A stretch of 64,000 nucleotides of DNA, taken from NCBI RefSeq assembly GCF_004004565.1, contig NZ_SACM01000003.1, forward strand, positions 186,001 to 250,000, given 5' to 3'. The DNA comes from Inhella crocodyli (GTDB taxonomy: Bacteria > Pseudomonadota > Gammaproteobacteria > Burkholderiales > Burkholderiaceae_C). Shown in pieces: positions 36,389 to 46,447 of the stretch. A program made the position numbers and the translations under genes. The notes under the pieces are model-generated. The model searched no databases. It worked only from the letters and a program-made list of their open reading frames with translations, and was not told the DNA's origin. Position 1 is the first letter of the stretch; each line of letters begins with the position of its first letter.

Positions 36389-37641
36389 CGGGCCTGCGTC
36401 GCCGCGAGCACCTGGCTTGGGCAGGCGGCGCGTGGGCGGGCTCGGCGCAGGGGCAGGCCCCCGCGGTGCCGCTGCGCGTGCTGTGGCTCGTGACCGGGGG
36501 CGAGCACCGCGACGCCGTCATGCGGGTGCTCAACGGCTTCCAGGCGGCCTACCCGTCTTGGGCGGTGCAGCCCCTCGAAATGGACCAGGCCGACTACAAG
36601 GCCCGCGTGCCGCAGATGCTGCTGACCCGACCGGCGCCGGCGGACGTGATGTTTTGGTTCGCGGGCGAGCGCCTGCGGGAGTTCGTGCGCCAAGGCCAGT
36701 TGGAACCCTTGGGGGCCCTGGCCCGCGCCGACGGCTGGGCCCGGGGCTTCCAGCCGGCGGTGTTGGCCGAAGCGTCCGAGCAGGGCGAGCTCTACGGCCT
36801 GCCCTTGTCGACCTACCTCTGGGGCTTCTTCTACCGCCGCAGCGCCTTCGCGCAATGGGGCGTGACGCCGCCGCGCAGTTGGCCCGAGTTCCTGGCCCTG
36901 TGCCGGCGCCTGCAAGCCCTGGGCGTGGCCCCCTTGATGCTCGGAGCCAAAGACAGCTGGGCCGTGGCCGGCTGGTTCGACCAGTTCAACCTTCGCCTGC
37001 ACGGGCGCGAGTTCCACGGCGCCCTGATGCGCGGGGCCATTCCCTACACCGACCCCAGGGTGCGCGCCAGCTTCCTGGCCTGGCGGCAGCTGCTGGAGCT
37101 GGGCGCCTTCCACCCCCGCTGTGCCGAACTGGACTGGCGGCAGGCCGTGCCCTACGTCAGCCGCAAACTCGGCGCCATGATGCTCATGGGTGGCTTCGCG
37201 GCAGGGCAGTTTCCGCGCGCGATCCGGGACGACTTGGGCTGGTTCCCCTTCCCGGCGCTCGACCCCAAGCAGCCCCCTTTGGAGGAAGCGCCGCTCGACG
37301 TCCTGGTGATGCCCAAGCACGCCAGCAACAAGGCCGGGGCCCGGGCCCTGCTGCGCCACGTCGCTCAGGCCGAGGTGCAAGGTGCTTTCAACGAAAGCAC
37401 GGGCATGCTGGCCCCGCACCTGCAAGCGCCAGCGCCCACTGTGGACTGGATGCGCGACAGCGCCCAGGCCCTGCAGCAGGCCCGCGGCATCACCCAGTTC
37501 TTCGACCGCGACGCCCCCTCGGCCTTTTCGGGGCCGGCCATGGTGGCGCTGCAGCGCTTCGTGGCCCAGCCCCAAAGCCTGGACCGGGTGCTGGCGCAGT
37601 TGGACTCGCTGCGCCTGCGGCATTACCCCGGCGCGGGCTGA
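36385..37641 (+). CDS. ABC-type extracellular solute-binding protein (sugar-type), orphan
   Basis: Periplasmic binding protein of 418 residues in the maltose/sugar-binding group: short N-terminus with RRREHLAW and a hydrophobic stretch, then LRVLWLVTGGEHRDAVMRVL, DVMFWFAGERLREFVRQGQL, ELYGLPLSTYLWGFFYR and MMLMGGFAAGQFPRAI. No permease or ATPase gene is adjacent, so it may serve a distant transporter or a sensor. The GTG start overlaps the preceding stop (GTGA). Confidence 0.8.
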   Translation: MTGLRRREHLAWAGGAWAGSAQGQAPAVPLRVLWLVTGGEHRDAVMRVLNGFQAAYPSWAVQPLEMDQADYKARVPQMLLTRPAPADVMFWFAGERLREFVRQGQLEPLGALARADGWARGFQPAVLAEASEQGELYGLPLSTYLWGFFYRRSAFAQWGVTPPRSWPEFLALCRRLQALGVAPLMLGAKDSWAVAGWFDQFNLRLHGREFHGALMRGAIPYTDPRVRASFLAWRQLLELGAFHPRCAELDWRQAVPYVSRKLGAMMLMGGFAAGQFPRAIRDDLGWFPFPALDPKQPPLEEAPLDVLVMPKHASNKAGARALLRHVAQAEVQGAFNESTGMLAPHLQAPAPTVDWMRDSAQALQQARGITQFFDRDAPSAFSGPAMVALQRFVAQPQSLDRVLAQLDSLRLRHYPGAG

Positions 37642-37672
37642 GGGCGCCGCACGCCGGCCAGTGCCTCAGCCC
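37635..37672. terminator. possible hairpin between convergent genes
   Basis: GGGCTGAGG and CCTCAGCCC (9-bp arms, 20-nt loop) span the two stop codons; no T-tract, so terminator function is doubtful. Confidence 0.25.
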
Positions 37673-38397
37673 CAGCCCAGGCCGATCCAGGCCAGCAGGC
37701 TGAGCGGCGCGGTGTCGGCCCGCAAGATGCGCGGCCCCAAACCCACGGGCTCGAAGCCCGCCGCCACGGCCGCCGCCAGCTCCGCCGGGCTGAGCCCGCC
37801 TTCGGGGCCGGTCAGCAGGGTCAGCTGCGCGGGGCGCTCGGACGGAGCGCGCACGGCTGCCGCCCCCGGGCTGGCCACCCAGCGGTGCCCTGCGAGCGGC
37901 GCGGCCAGCCAGCTGTTCAAGGGGCGCACCGGGTGCAGCATGGGCACGCGGGTGCGGCCGCATTGCTCGGCCGCGGCCTGCGCCACGCCTTGCCAGTGCG
38001 CCACTTTTTTGTCAGCGCGCTCGCCAATCAGGCGCAGCACGGAGCGCTCGCCCACCAAGGGTTGCAGCGCCGCAGCCCCGAGCTCGGTGGCCTTCTCCAC
38101 CAAGAAGTCCATGCGGTCGTTGGCCGGCATCACCACGGCCAGGGTCACGGCCGTGGGCAACTCGCGGTCCAGCGGCGTGAACTGGCGCAGCACCACCTGC
38201 ACCACGCTGCGGCCCATCTGCGTCACTTCGGCCGTCCACTCGCCCGCCAGGGCGCCGTCGCCGCGGCCGTCGAACAAGGTGATCGCGTCGCCCGGCTGCA
38301 GGCGCAGCACTTGGGCGTGGCGGGTGGGGCCGGGGGGCAGGTCCAGCACCTGGCCAGCGGCGGTCAAGGGCAGGTCGACGAAGAGGCGCGCAGGCAT
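37666..38397 (-). CDS. rsmE: 16S rRNA (uracil-1498-N3)-methyltransferase
   Basis: SPOUT-class methyltransferase of 243 residues that modifies U1498 of 16S rRNA. An N-terminal PUA-like domain (RHAQVLRLQPGDAITLFDGRG) precedes the knotted domain with LVEKATELGAAALQPL, LLTGPEGGLSPAEL and LGPRILRADTAP, all family hallmarks. Convergent with the solute-binding protein gene; a terminator from the upstream gene lies before it. Confidence 0.95.
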   Translation of the reverse strand: MPARLFVDLPLTAAGQVLDLPPGPTRHAQVLRLQPGDAITLFDGRGDGALAGEWTAEVTQMGRSVVQVVLRQFTPLDRELPTAVTLAVVMPANDRMDFLVEKATELGAAALQPLVGERSVLRLIGERADKKVAHWQGVAQAAAEQCGRTRVPMLHPVRPLNSWLAAPLAGHRWVASPGAAAVRAPSERPAQLTLLTGPEGGLSPAELAAAVAAGFEPVGLGPRILRADTAPLSLLAWIGLGWG

Positions 38398-38409
38398 GGA
38401 ACGGGCAAG

Positions 38410-38435
38410 AAAAATGGCGGCACGGAGGCCGCCAT
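38410..38435 (-). terminator. intrinsic terminator of the Old Yellow Enzyme gene
   Basis: On the minus strand ATGGCGGC-CTCCGT-GCCGCCAT followed by TTTTTC, 22 bp after the stop codon at 38457. Confidence 0.75.
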
Positions 38436-38456
38436 CATCTCAGGGGAGTGGCCCGA

Positions 38457-39530
38457 TCAGGCCATCGCGGGGTAGTCGGTGTAGCCCTTGGGGCCCGGCG
38501 TGTACAGGGTGCTGAAGTCCACCTCGTTGAGCGGAGCGCCTTTTTGCAGGCGGGCGGGCAGGTCGGGGTTGGCCAAGAAGGCTTTGCCGAACACGATCGC
38601 GTCGCCACGCCCCTCGGCCAGGGCCTTCGCGGCGCTGGCCCCGTCAAAGCCACCGTTGAGCATCAGCACGCCCTTGAAGTGCTCGCGCGCCACGCGGGCA
38701 ATCGAGGCTTCCGCCGGCAGCGCCTGGTCGGCGTGGCGCATCTCCAAGAAGGCGATGCCGCGCGCGCTGAGCTGCTGGGCCACGTAGGCCACCAGGGCCT
38801 CGGGGTCGCTGTCGGCGATGTCGTTGAAGGCCACCAGGGGCGACAGGCGCACCGAAACGCGGTCGGCCCCGGCCACGGCGATCGCCGCGTCCACCACCTC
38901 GAGCAGCAATCGGGCGCGGTTCTCGATGGAGCCGCCGTAGGGGCCCGTGCGGTCGTTGACGCTGTCGCGCAGGAACTGGTCGATCAGGTAGCCGTGCGCG
39001 CCGTGCACCTGCACCCCGTCGAAGCCCGCGGCCAGCGCGCGGCGCGTGGCGTCGGCGAACAACTGCACGATGCCCGGGATTTCGTCGTCGCGCAGGCGGC
39101 GCGGGGCTTCGTAGGGCTGCTTGCCCTGCGGCGTGTGGATGACGTCGTCGCGGATGGCGCGGTCGGTGCTGCTGATCGGCTGCACGCCCCCGTTCAGCAG
39201 CGAGTGGGCCGCGCGGCCCGGGTGCCAGATCTGCAACTGGATGCGACCGCCCGCTGCGTGCACGGCGTCGGTGACTGGCTTCCAGCCGGCCACGCAGGCC
39301 TCGTCAAAGATGCCGGGCTCGCCGGTGAAGGCGCCGCCGTCGGCGGCGGCCATGGTGGCTTCGGCGATCAAGAGACCGGCGCTGGCGCGCTGCGCGTAGT
39401 GCTCGGCGATGAGTGCGTTGGCGATGTGCGTCGTGCCGGCGCGGGCGCGGGTCAGCGGGGCCATCACCACGCGGTTGGGCAGGGTCAGGGCACCGGCGGT
39501 GAGGGGCGAGAACAAGGTGGGAGCGGTCAT
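38457..39530 (-). CDS. Old Yellow Enzyme-family ene-reductase (NemA-like)
   Basis: FMN-dependent NAD(P)H ene-reductase of 357 residues, a TIM barrel reducing activated double bonds, N-ethylmaleimide or nitro-esters. LFSPLTAGALTLPNRVVMAP is the N-terminal family start, QLWHxGR appears as QIWHPGRAAH, the active-site helix is HGAHGYLIDQFLRDSVNDR, and phosphate binding is by the GGFDGASA region. I chose the ATG at 39530 over 39587. Physiological substrate unknown; likely detoxification. Confidence 0.93.
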   Translation of the reverse strand: MTAPTLFSPLTAGALTLPNRVVMAPLTRARAGTTHIANALIAEHYAQRASAGLLIAEATMAAADGGAFTGEPGIFDEACVAGWKPVTDAVHAAGGRIQLQIWHPGRAAHSLLNGGVQPISSTDRAIRDDVIHTPQGKQPYEAPRRLRDDEIPGIVQLFADATRRALAAGFDGVQVHGAHGYLIDQFLRDSVNDRTGPYGGSIENRARLLLEVVDAAIAVAGADRVSVRLSPLVAFNDIADSDPEALVAYVAQQLSARGIAFLEMRHADQALPAEASIARVAREHFKGVLMLNGGFDGASAAKALAEGRGDAIVFGKAFLANPDLPARLQKGAPLNEVDFSTLYTPGPKGYTDYPAMA

Positions 39531-39679
39531 GCGGGAAGAATTCAAGCGCGGAGTAGTCACAACTGGCGGTCGCCGCCTCGATTTCAAGGCATGACCGCCA
39601 GTGGCGGGCGCGACTTTGCCCGCGCGCGCCCGGACCTGCAGCGCGCAGGGGCATCGCGATTTGCGTTAGGCGCCCAGCA

Positions 39680-39706
39680 AAAAGCCGGGCGCGGGGCCCG
39701 GCTTTT
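39680..39706 (-). terminator. intrinsic terminator of fadD
   Basis: AAAAGCCGGGC / GCCCGGCTTTT, 11-bp stem with a 5-nt loop, 15 bp after the fadD stop; T-rich on the minus strand. Confidence 0.85.
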
Positions 39707-39720
39707 CAGGGGCGCGGCGC

Positions 39721-41397
39721 TCAGGCCTTCGGCTTGTCGCGCAGTTCGCGGCGCAGGATCTTGCCCACCGGGGTCTTGGGCAGCTCGGTGCGGAACTCGA
39801 CGATCTTGGGGCGCTTGTAGCCCGTGAGGTTGGCCTCGCAGAAGGCGCGCACGTCGGCGTCGGTCACGGCGGGGTCCTTCTTGACGATGACCACCTTCAC
39901 CGCCTCGCCCGCCTTCTCGTCGGGCACGCCCACCGCGGCGCACTCCAGGATGCCGGGCATTTGCGACAGCACGTCTTCGATCTCGTTCGGGTAGACGTTG
40001 AAGCCGCTGACCAGGATCATGTCCTTCTTGCGGTCGACGATGCGGAAGAAGCCGCGCTCGTCCACCATGCCCACGTCGCCAGTGCGGAAGAAGCCGTCGG
40101 CCGTCATGACCTTGGCGGTTTCGTCCGGGCGCTGCCAGTAGCCGGCCATCACCTGCGGGCCCTTGATGGCGATTTCGCCAGGGCCGGGCGAAGGCACTTC
40201 GTTGCCGTCGTCGTCCAGCAGCTTCAGCTCGGTGTTGCACACGGGCAGGCCGATGGTGCCGGTGTAGGCCGTGCTGTCGCAGGGGTTGCAGGTGGCCACC
40301 GGAGAGGTCTCGCTCAGGCCGTAGCCCTCGCAAATCGGGCAGCCGGTCTTCTCGAGCCACAGCTTGGCGGTGCCCTGCTGCACGGCCATGCCGCCGCCCA
40401 CGCAAATCACCAGGTGGCTCCAGTCCACGGTGTTGAACTCGGAGTGGTTGGCCATGGCGTTGAACAGGGTGTTCACGGCCGGGAAGCTGTGGATCTTGTG
40501 CTGGCTCAGCTCCTTGAACACGGCGGGGATGTCACGCGCATTCGGGATCAGCACGTTCACGCCGCCCTTGTGCATGGACAGCATCAGGTTGGCCGTGAAA
40601 CCGAAGATGTGGTACAGCGGCAGCGCGCACACGGTGTGCACCTGCTCGCCCGCGGGCACTTTCTTCAAGGCGGCGTCGTAGAAGGCCTCGGCCTGCAGCA
40701 CGTTGGCCACCAGGTTGCGGTGCAGCAGCACGGCGCCCTTGCTGACGCCCGTGGTGCCGCCGGTGTACTGCAGCAGGGCGATGTCGTCGGCCTTGAGGCT
40801 GGGCGGCGTGTAGGTCATGCCGCGGCCCTTGGCCACGGCGGCGTTGAAGCGCACCATGCCCGGGAACTCGACCGGCACGATCTTGTTCTTCTTGCGCACC
40901 ACGTAGTTGACGAGCTTGCCCTTGAAGAAGCCGAACAGGTCGCCGATGGCGGCCAGCACGACGTGCTTGGTCGGCACCTTGTCGTAAACCTCCTTCAGCG
41001 TGGCGGCGAAGTTCTCGACGATGACGATGGCCTTGGCGCCGCTGTCCTTGAGCTGGTGCTCCAGCTCGCGCGGGGTGTAGAGCGGGTTGACGTTGACCGC
41101 CACGAAGCCGGCGCGCAGCACGGCGGCGATGGCCACCGGGTACTGGAAGACGTTGGGCATCATGATGGCCACGCGGTCGCCCTTGACCAGGCCCAGGCCC
41201 TGCAGGTAAGCGGCCAGCGCGCGCGAGGCCTCGTCCACCTGGGCGAAGCTCAAGGACGCGCCCATCATCTTGTAGGCGGCCTTGCTGCCGTGGGTCTTGA
41301 ACGCGGTTTCGATCAGCTCGATCAGGTTGCCGTAGCGGCTGGGGTTGATCTCCGCCGGCACGCCGGGCGAGTAATGCTTGAGCCAAATCTTGTCCAC
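39721..41397 (-). CDS. fadD: long-chain fatty acid-CoA ligase
   Basis: ATP-dependent acyl-CoA synthetase of 558 residues that activates fatty acids for beta-oxidation. AMP-binding motif LLQYTGGTTGVSKGAVLLHR, ICEGYGLSETSPVATCNP, GEIAIKGPQVMAGYWQRPDE and the C-terminal catalytic Lys in ELPKTPVGKILRRELR are intact. GTG start at 41397 is supported by AAGGAG 8 nt upstream. It stands alone between terminators. Confidence 0.94.
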   Translation of the reverse strand: MDKIWLKHYSPGVPAEINPSRYGNLIELIETAFKTHGSKAAYKMMGASLSFAQVDEASRALAAYLQGLGLVKGDRVAIMMPNVFQYPVAIAAVLRAGFVAVNVNPLYTPRELEHQLKDSGAKAIVIVENFAATLKEVYDKVPTKHVVLAAIGDLFGFFKGKLVNYVVRKKNKIVPVEFPGMVRFNAAVAKGRGMTYTPPSLKADDIALLQYTGGTTGVSKGAVLLHRNLVANVLQAEAFYDAALKKVPAGEQVHTVCALPLYHIFGFTANLMLSMHKGGVNVLIPNARDIPAVFKELSQHKIHSFPAVNTLFNAMANHSEFNTVDWSHLVICVGGGMAVQQGTAKLWLEKTGCPICEGYGLSETSPVATCNPCDSTAYTGTIGLPVCNTELKLLDDDGNEVPSPGPGEIAIKGPQVMAGYWQRPDETAKVMTADGFFRTGDVGMVDERGFFRIVDRKKDMILVSGFNVYPNEIEDVLSQMPGILECAAVGVPDEKAGEAVKVVIVKKDPAVTDADVRAFCEANLTGYKRPKIVEFRTELPKTPVGKILRRELRDKPKA

Positions 41398-41490
41398 GGG
41401 TCGTCTCCTTCGGGGTCTCTTTGATTCTGCGAGGGCATGCCACCGTGGCGGCTAGGGAATTGGCCTAGCTTTCGGCCACGACGAAGACAG

Positions 41491-41514
41491 CAAAGCGCCC
41501 CGCGGGGCGCTTTG
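41491..41514 (-). terminator. intrinsic terminator of the pnt operon
   Basis: CAAAGCGCCCC / GGGGCGCTTTG, a perfect 24-base palindrome 16 bp after the pntB stop codon. Confidence 0.75.
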
Positions 41515-41530
41515 CCGCTGGGGGCAACCC

Positions 41531-42970
41531 TTACTCCACGGCCTTGACCATGTCTTCCACGACCTTCTTGGCGTCGCCGAAGACCATCATGGTCTTGTCC
41601 ATGTAGAACAGCTCGTTGTCCAGGCCGGCATAGCCCGCGGCCATCGAGCGCTTGTTCACGATGATGGTCTTGGCCTTGTAGGCCTCGAGGATGGGCATGC
41701 CGTAGATGGGCGAGCCCTTGACCATGGCCGCGGGGTTCACCACGTCGTTGGCGCCCAGCACGATGGCCACGTCCACCTGGCCGAACTCGCCGTTGATGTC
41801 CTCCATCTCGAAGACCTGGTCGTAAGGCACCTCGGCCTCGGCCAGCAGCACGTTCATGTGGCCTGGCATGCGGCCGGCCACCGGGTGGATGGCGTACTTG
41901 ACGGTGATGCCCTTGTGCGTGAGCTTCTCGGCCAGCTCCTTCACGGCGTGCTGTGCGCGGGCCACGGCCAGGCCGTAGCCAGGCACGATGACCACGGTCT
42001 CGGCGTTGCCCAGGATGAAGGCCGCGTCGTCGGCGCTGCCGCTCTTGACGTTGCGCTGCGCTTGGGCTCCTTGAGCCACCGCCGCCTCACCGCCAAAGCC
42101 GCCCAAGATGACGCTGAAGAACGAGCGGTTCATGGCCTTGCACATGATGTAGCTCAGGATCGCGCCCGAGCTGCCCACCAGCGAGCCGGCAATGATCAGC
42201 ATGCTGTTGCCCAGGCTGAAACCGATGCCCGCCGCCGCCCAGCCGGAGTAGCTGTTGAGCATGGACACCACCACCGGCATGTCGGCGCCGCCGATGGGGA
42301 TGATGATCAGCACGCCGAGCACGAAGGCGATGGCGCACACGGCCAAGAAGGCGTTCCAGTTCTGCGTGGCCATGAAGTAGGCCACCAGCCCGAGCAAGGC
42401 CAGGCCCAGCGCGGCGTTGAGCGCGTGCTGCCCCTGGAACTGCACCGGCGCCCCCTGGAACAAGCGGAACTTGTACTTGCCGCTGAGCTTGCCGAAGGCG
42501 ATGACCGAGCCGCTGAAGGTGATGGCCCCGATGGCCGCGCCCAGGCACAGCTCCAGCCGGTTGCCCAGCGGAATCTCGGCGCCGCGCGCCAAGCCCGGGA
42601 TGAGGGCGTAGGGCTCGACCACCGCCGCCACGGCGATGCACACCGCGGCCAGGCCGATCATGCTGTGCATGAAGGCCACGAGCTCGGGCATCTTGGTCAT
42701 CTCGACCTTGTTGGCCATGTAGGCGCCCAGCCCACCGCCGAGCACCAGACCCGCCAGCACGTACACCAGGCCGCCCCAGGGGTTGGCCTGGCCCAGCTCG
42801 GTGGCCAGCTTGCCGATCAGCGCCACCGTGGTGAGCGCGGCAATCGCCATGCCCACCATGCCGAACACGTTGCCGCGGATGGAGGTGGTGGGGTGGCTCA
42901 GGCCCTTGAGTGCCTGGATGAAGCAAACGCTGGCCACCAGGTAGGCCAGGACGACGAAGTTCATGCTCAT
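41531..42970 (-). CDS. pntB: NAD(P) transhydrogenase subunit beta
   Basis: Proton-translocating transhydrogenase beta subunit, 479 residues. The first 290 residues hold about nine transmembrane helices; the C-terminal cytosolic domain binds NADP(H) (VVIVPGYGLAVARAQHAV, HPVAGRMPGHMNVLLAEA, INGEFGQVDVAIVLGANDVV). Exchanges hydride between NADH and NADP+ using the proton gradient. Its ATG overlaps the stop of a 59-codon ORF in the same operon. Confidence 0.97.
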   Translation of the reverse strand: MSMNFVVLAYLVASVCFIQALKGLSHPTTSIRGNVFGMVGMAIAALTTVALIGKLATELGQANPWGGLVYVLAGLVLGGGLGAYMANKVEMTKMPELVAFMHSMIGLAAVCIAVAAVVEPYALIPGLARGAEIPLGNRLELCLGAAIGAITFSGSVIAFGKLSGKYKFRLFQGAPVQFQGQHALNAALGLALLGLVAYFMATQNWNAFLAVCAIAFVLGVLIIIPIGGADMPVVVSMLNSYSGWAAAGIGFSLGNSMLIIAGSLVGSSGAILSYIMCKAMNRSFFSVILGGFGGEAAVAQGAQAQRNVKSGSADDAAFILGNAETVVIVPGYGLAVARAQHAVKELAEKLTHKGITVKYAIHPVAGRMPGHMNVLLAEAEVPYDQVFEMEDINGEFGQVDVAIVLGANDVVNPAAMVKGSPIYGMPILEAYKAKTIIVNKRSMAAGYAGLDNELFYMDKTMMVFGDAKKVVEDMVKAVE

Positions 42971-43146
42971 GGCTTGTCTCCACGCTGGCGCAAGGCGGCT
43001 TGCACCAGCGAGCTGGCCAGCGCGCCGGCGGCCATCGCGATCAGCAGGCGGTAGTCACCGCCCACGTCGAAATGCTGCAGCAGCAGCACGGTGGGGATGG
43101 ACACGCCCAGGAAGGTGAGCGCCAGCGGCAGCACGGGCCCGTTCAT
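42967..43146 (-). CDS. 59-residue membrane protein in the pnt operon
   Basis: Open frame from ATG 43146 to TGA 42967-42969; the stop overlaps the pntB start (ATGA). The product has two hydrophobic segments (PLALTFLGVSIPTVLLL, residues 6-22; LLIAMAAGALASSLV, 34-48) with a short polar turn (QHFDVGGDYR) and a basic end (ALRQRGDKP). GGAGAC before the pntB start lies inside it. Clean coding bias and coupling on both sides argue that it is real; it is too short for most ORF cut-offs. Function unknown; perhaps an accessory of the transhydrogenase. Confidence 0.7.
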   Translation of the reverse strand: MNGPVLPLALTFLGVSIPTVLLLQHFDVGGDYRLLIAMAAGALASSLVQAALRQRGDKP

Positions 43147-43247
43147 TTCGCGCCCCCCGCCTTCTTGTCCTTTTTAGTTCCGGCCCGCTGCGCTTCACAT
43201 GCCGCAGGCATGTGAGCCTTCTCTGAAAAGCCCTTGGCGTCGGTCAT
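43143..43247 (-). CDS. 34-residue charged ORF between pntAB and the 59-residue protein
   Basis: ATG at 43247 lies one base after the pntAB stop, and its TGA overlaps the next ATG (43146). The peptide is hydrophilic and Lys-rich at the end (TKKDKKAGGAK). Its middle is encoded by a 21-base palindrome (43195-43215) and uses codons rare for this genome (TTT TCA, ACT AAA). It may be a palindromic insertion that happens to keep the reading frame open rather than a functional peptide. Confidence 0.35.
   Translation of the reverse strand: MTDAKGFSEKAHMPAACEAQRAGTKKDKKAGGAK
43195..43215. repeat. palindrome inside the pnt operon
   Basis: TCACATGCC-GCA-GGCATGTGA, perfect 9-base arms, in a locally AT-richer stretch between pntAB and pntB. 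Confidence 0.6.
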
Positions 43248-43248
43248 G

Positions 43249-43560
43249 TCATTTGCCCTCCGGCTTTTTGGCGGGCTTTTTCTTGAACATCTCCAGCATG
43301 CGCCGGGTGACCAAAAAGCCGCCGAACACGTTGACCGCGGCCAAGGCCACCGCCGCCACGCCCATCACGCGGCCCAGCGGGGTTTCGGTCAGCGCGGCGG
43401 CCAGCATGGCGCCCACGATGACGATGGCCGAGATGGCGTTGGTGACGGCCATCAGCGGGGTGTGCAGGGCGGGGGTCACGTTCCACACCACGTGGTAGCC
43501 CACGTAGATGGCCAGCACAAAAATGATCAGGTTGACGATCGTCGGGGACACGGCGTCCAT
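43249..43560 (-). CDS. pntAB: NAD(P) transhydrogenase subunit alpha 2 (membrane part)
   Basis: Membrane part of the split alpha subunit, 103 residues with three helices ([56 protein letters not shown]) and the conserved [16 protein letters not shown]. The end is Lys/Pro-rich. It lies 11 bp downstream of pntAA and upstream of two small ORFs and pntB. In enterobacteria this part is fused to alpha 1. Confidence 0.94.
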   Translation of the reverse strand: MDAVSPTIVNLIIFVLAIYVGYHVVWNVTPALHTPLMAVTNAISAIVIVGAMLAAALTETPLGRVMGVAAVALAAVNVFGGFLVTRRMLEMFKKKPAKKPEGK

Positions 43561-43571
43561 GGCGGGGCTCC

Positions 43572-44702
<1,131 letters not shown>

Positions 44703-44888
44703 GGGCGTGTCTCCTCGAAGGAGCGCGCAGCTTACACGCCGCTTACAGCGAGTTACGGCGGCCCTGCGCCCCTGGCGATGGCTCGCCTGCACGGGGCCGA
44801 AGCCAGCTCGCCCCCTGGGAGACCCCCTTACCCGCACCGGTTCGGTGCGCTAGGCTGTCCTTTTCGGCGAACCTTGGGAGAGCAGCAC

Positions 44889-46430
44889 ATGAACCTCAAT
44901 CGGATGCGGATCGGACAGCGCTTGGGCCTGGGCTTCGGCCTGATGGCGGTGTTGTTGGCGGTGAGCCTCGGGGTTGCCATTCAGCGCGTGGGCAAGCTGG
45001 AGGAAGCCAGTCTGCAGGTCATCGAGATGGAACGGCGTGCCGGTTTGGCGGAGGCCTGGATGGGCCAGACCGACCTCAACGCCAACCGCGCGGTAGCGAT
45101 CGCCAAGTCGGGCTACGCCGAGGCCGTGGTGAAGCACTTCGACCCGATGGTCAAGGCCACCTCGGAGCGGATCAGCAAGGTGCAGAAGGAGCTCGAAGCC
45201 TCGGTCAGCACCGAGCGCGGCAAGGCCCTGATGGCCGAGATCGCCAGCACGCGCAAGGCCTACATCGACCAGCGCAACCAGGTGTTCGCGACGCTCAAGG
45301 CTGGCGACCTGGAAGGCGGGCAACGCAAGGTGGAGACCGACATGCTGCCCGCCGTCGCCACCTACCTGAAGGCCTTGGAGGTCTTCGTGGCCTACCAAGA
45401 CGAGCTCGTCAAGGCCACCTCGGCGCAGGCCACGGCCGACGCCCAGTTCGCCCGCGTGGTGCTGGCGGTGATGCTGGTGGTGTGCGTGGCGGTGGCCATG
45501 GGCTTCGGTTGGGTCATCACGCGCTCGGTCACCGCCCCGCTGCAGCAGGCCCGGCGCAGCACCGAGGCCATCGCCCAAGGCGACTTGACGGTGGACGTGC
45601 GCGCCGAAGGCGACGACGAGTTGGCCGAGATGCTGCGCGGCCTCGAGCAGATGCAGCAGCGCCTGCGCACGCTGGTGGGCGAGATTCGCGCCGGCACCGA
45701 GGGCATCAACACCGCGTCCAGCGAGATCGCGGTGGGCAGCCAGGACCTGTCGCAGCGCACCGAAGAGGCGGCCAGCAACCTGCAGCAAACCGCCAGTTCG
45801 CTGGAAGAGATCACGGCCACAGCCCGGCAGGCCGCCGACTCCGCCGCCCAGGCCAACCAACTGGCCGGCAGCGCCGCCGAAGTCGCCCGCCGGGGCGGCG
45901 CCGTGGTGTCCGAGGTGGTGCAGACAATGGGCGCCATCAACGACAGCTCGCGCCGCATCGCCGACATCATCGGCACCATCGATGGCATCGCCTTCCAGAC
46001 CAACATCCTGGCGCTCAACGCCGCGGTGGAGGCCGCGCGGGCCGGCGAGCAAGGCCGTGGTTTTGCCGTGGTGGCCGGCGAGGTGCGCCTGTTGGCACAG
46101 CGCAGCGCCGACGCGGCCAAAGAAATCAAAACCCTGATCGCCAACAGCGTCGAGAAGGTCGAAGCCGGCACGCGCCTGGTGGGCGACGCCGGCAGCACCA
46201 TGAACGACATCGTGGCCAGCGTGCAGCGGGTGACCGACATCATTGGCGAGATCAGCGCCGCCACCGGCGAACAAAGCGCCGGCATCGGCCTGGTGAACGA
46301 CGCCGTGACCCAACTGGACCAGGTCACGCAGCAGAACGCGGCCTTGGTGGAGGAGTCGGCGGCCGCCGCCGAATCCTTGAGCGAGCAAGCCGCTCGCGTG
46401 GCCGCGTCCGTGGCCGTGTTCCGAACCTGA
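44889..46430 (+). CDS. methyl-accepting chemotaxis protein (transmembrane)
   Basis: Chemoreceptor of 513 residues. Transmembrane helix 1 (about residues 12-32), periplasmic four-helix-bundle domain (33-190) of the Tar/Tsr type (MCP_N/4HB), helix 2 (about 193-213), HAMP (214-268) and the signalling coiled coil with the conserved tip [20 protein letters not shown]. It ends at VAVFRT and lacks a CheR-docking pentapeptide. GGGAGAG precedes the ATG. A 51-base stretch encoding the tip (45962-46012) is identical to the receptor at 57784 (58854-58904). Confidence 0.93.
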   Translation: MNLNRMRIGQRLGLGFGLMAVLLAVSLGVAIQRVGKLEEASLQVIEMERRAGLAEAWMGQTDLNANRAVAIAKSGYAEAVVKHFDPMVKATSERISKVQKELEASVSTERGKALMAEIASTRKAYIDQRNQVFATLKAGDLEGGQRKVETDMLPAVATYLKALEVFVAYQDELVKATSAQATADAQFARVVLAVMLVVCVAVAMGFGWVITRSVTAPLQQARRSTEAIAQGDLTVDVRAEGDDELAEMLRGLEQMQQRLRTLVGEIRAGTEGINTASSEIAVGSQDLSQRTEEAASNLQQTASSLEEITATARQAADSAAQANQLAGSAAEVARRGGAVVSEVVQTMGAINDSSRRIADIIGTIDGIAFQTNILALNAAVEAARAGEQGRGFAVVAGEVRLLAQRSADAAKEIKTLIANSVEKVEAGTRLVGDAGSTMNDIVASVQRVTDIIGEISAATGEQSAGIGLVNDAVTQLDQVTQQNAALVEESAAAAESLSEQAARVAASVAVFRT

Positions 46431-46447
46431 AGAGAATCCCCGACCGC

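Noticed and set aside
41425-41460. TGGCATG-TCGCA sequence upstream of fadD as a sigma-54 promoter
   Set aside because: The GG and GC elements are nine, not ten, bases apart, which sigma-54 does not tolerate well.
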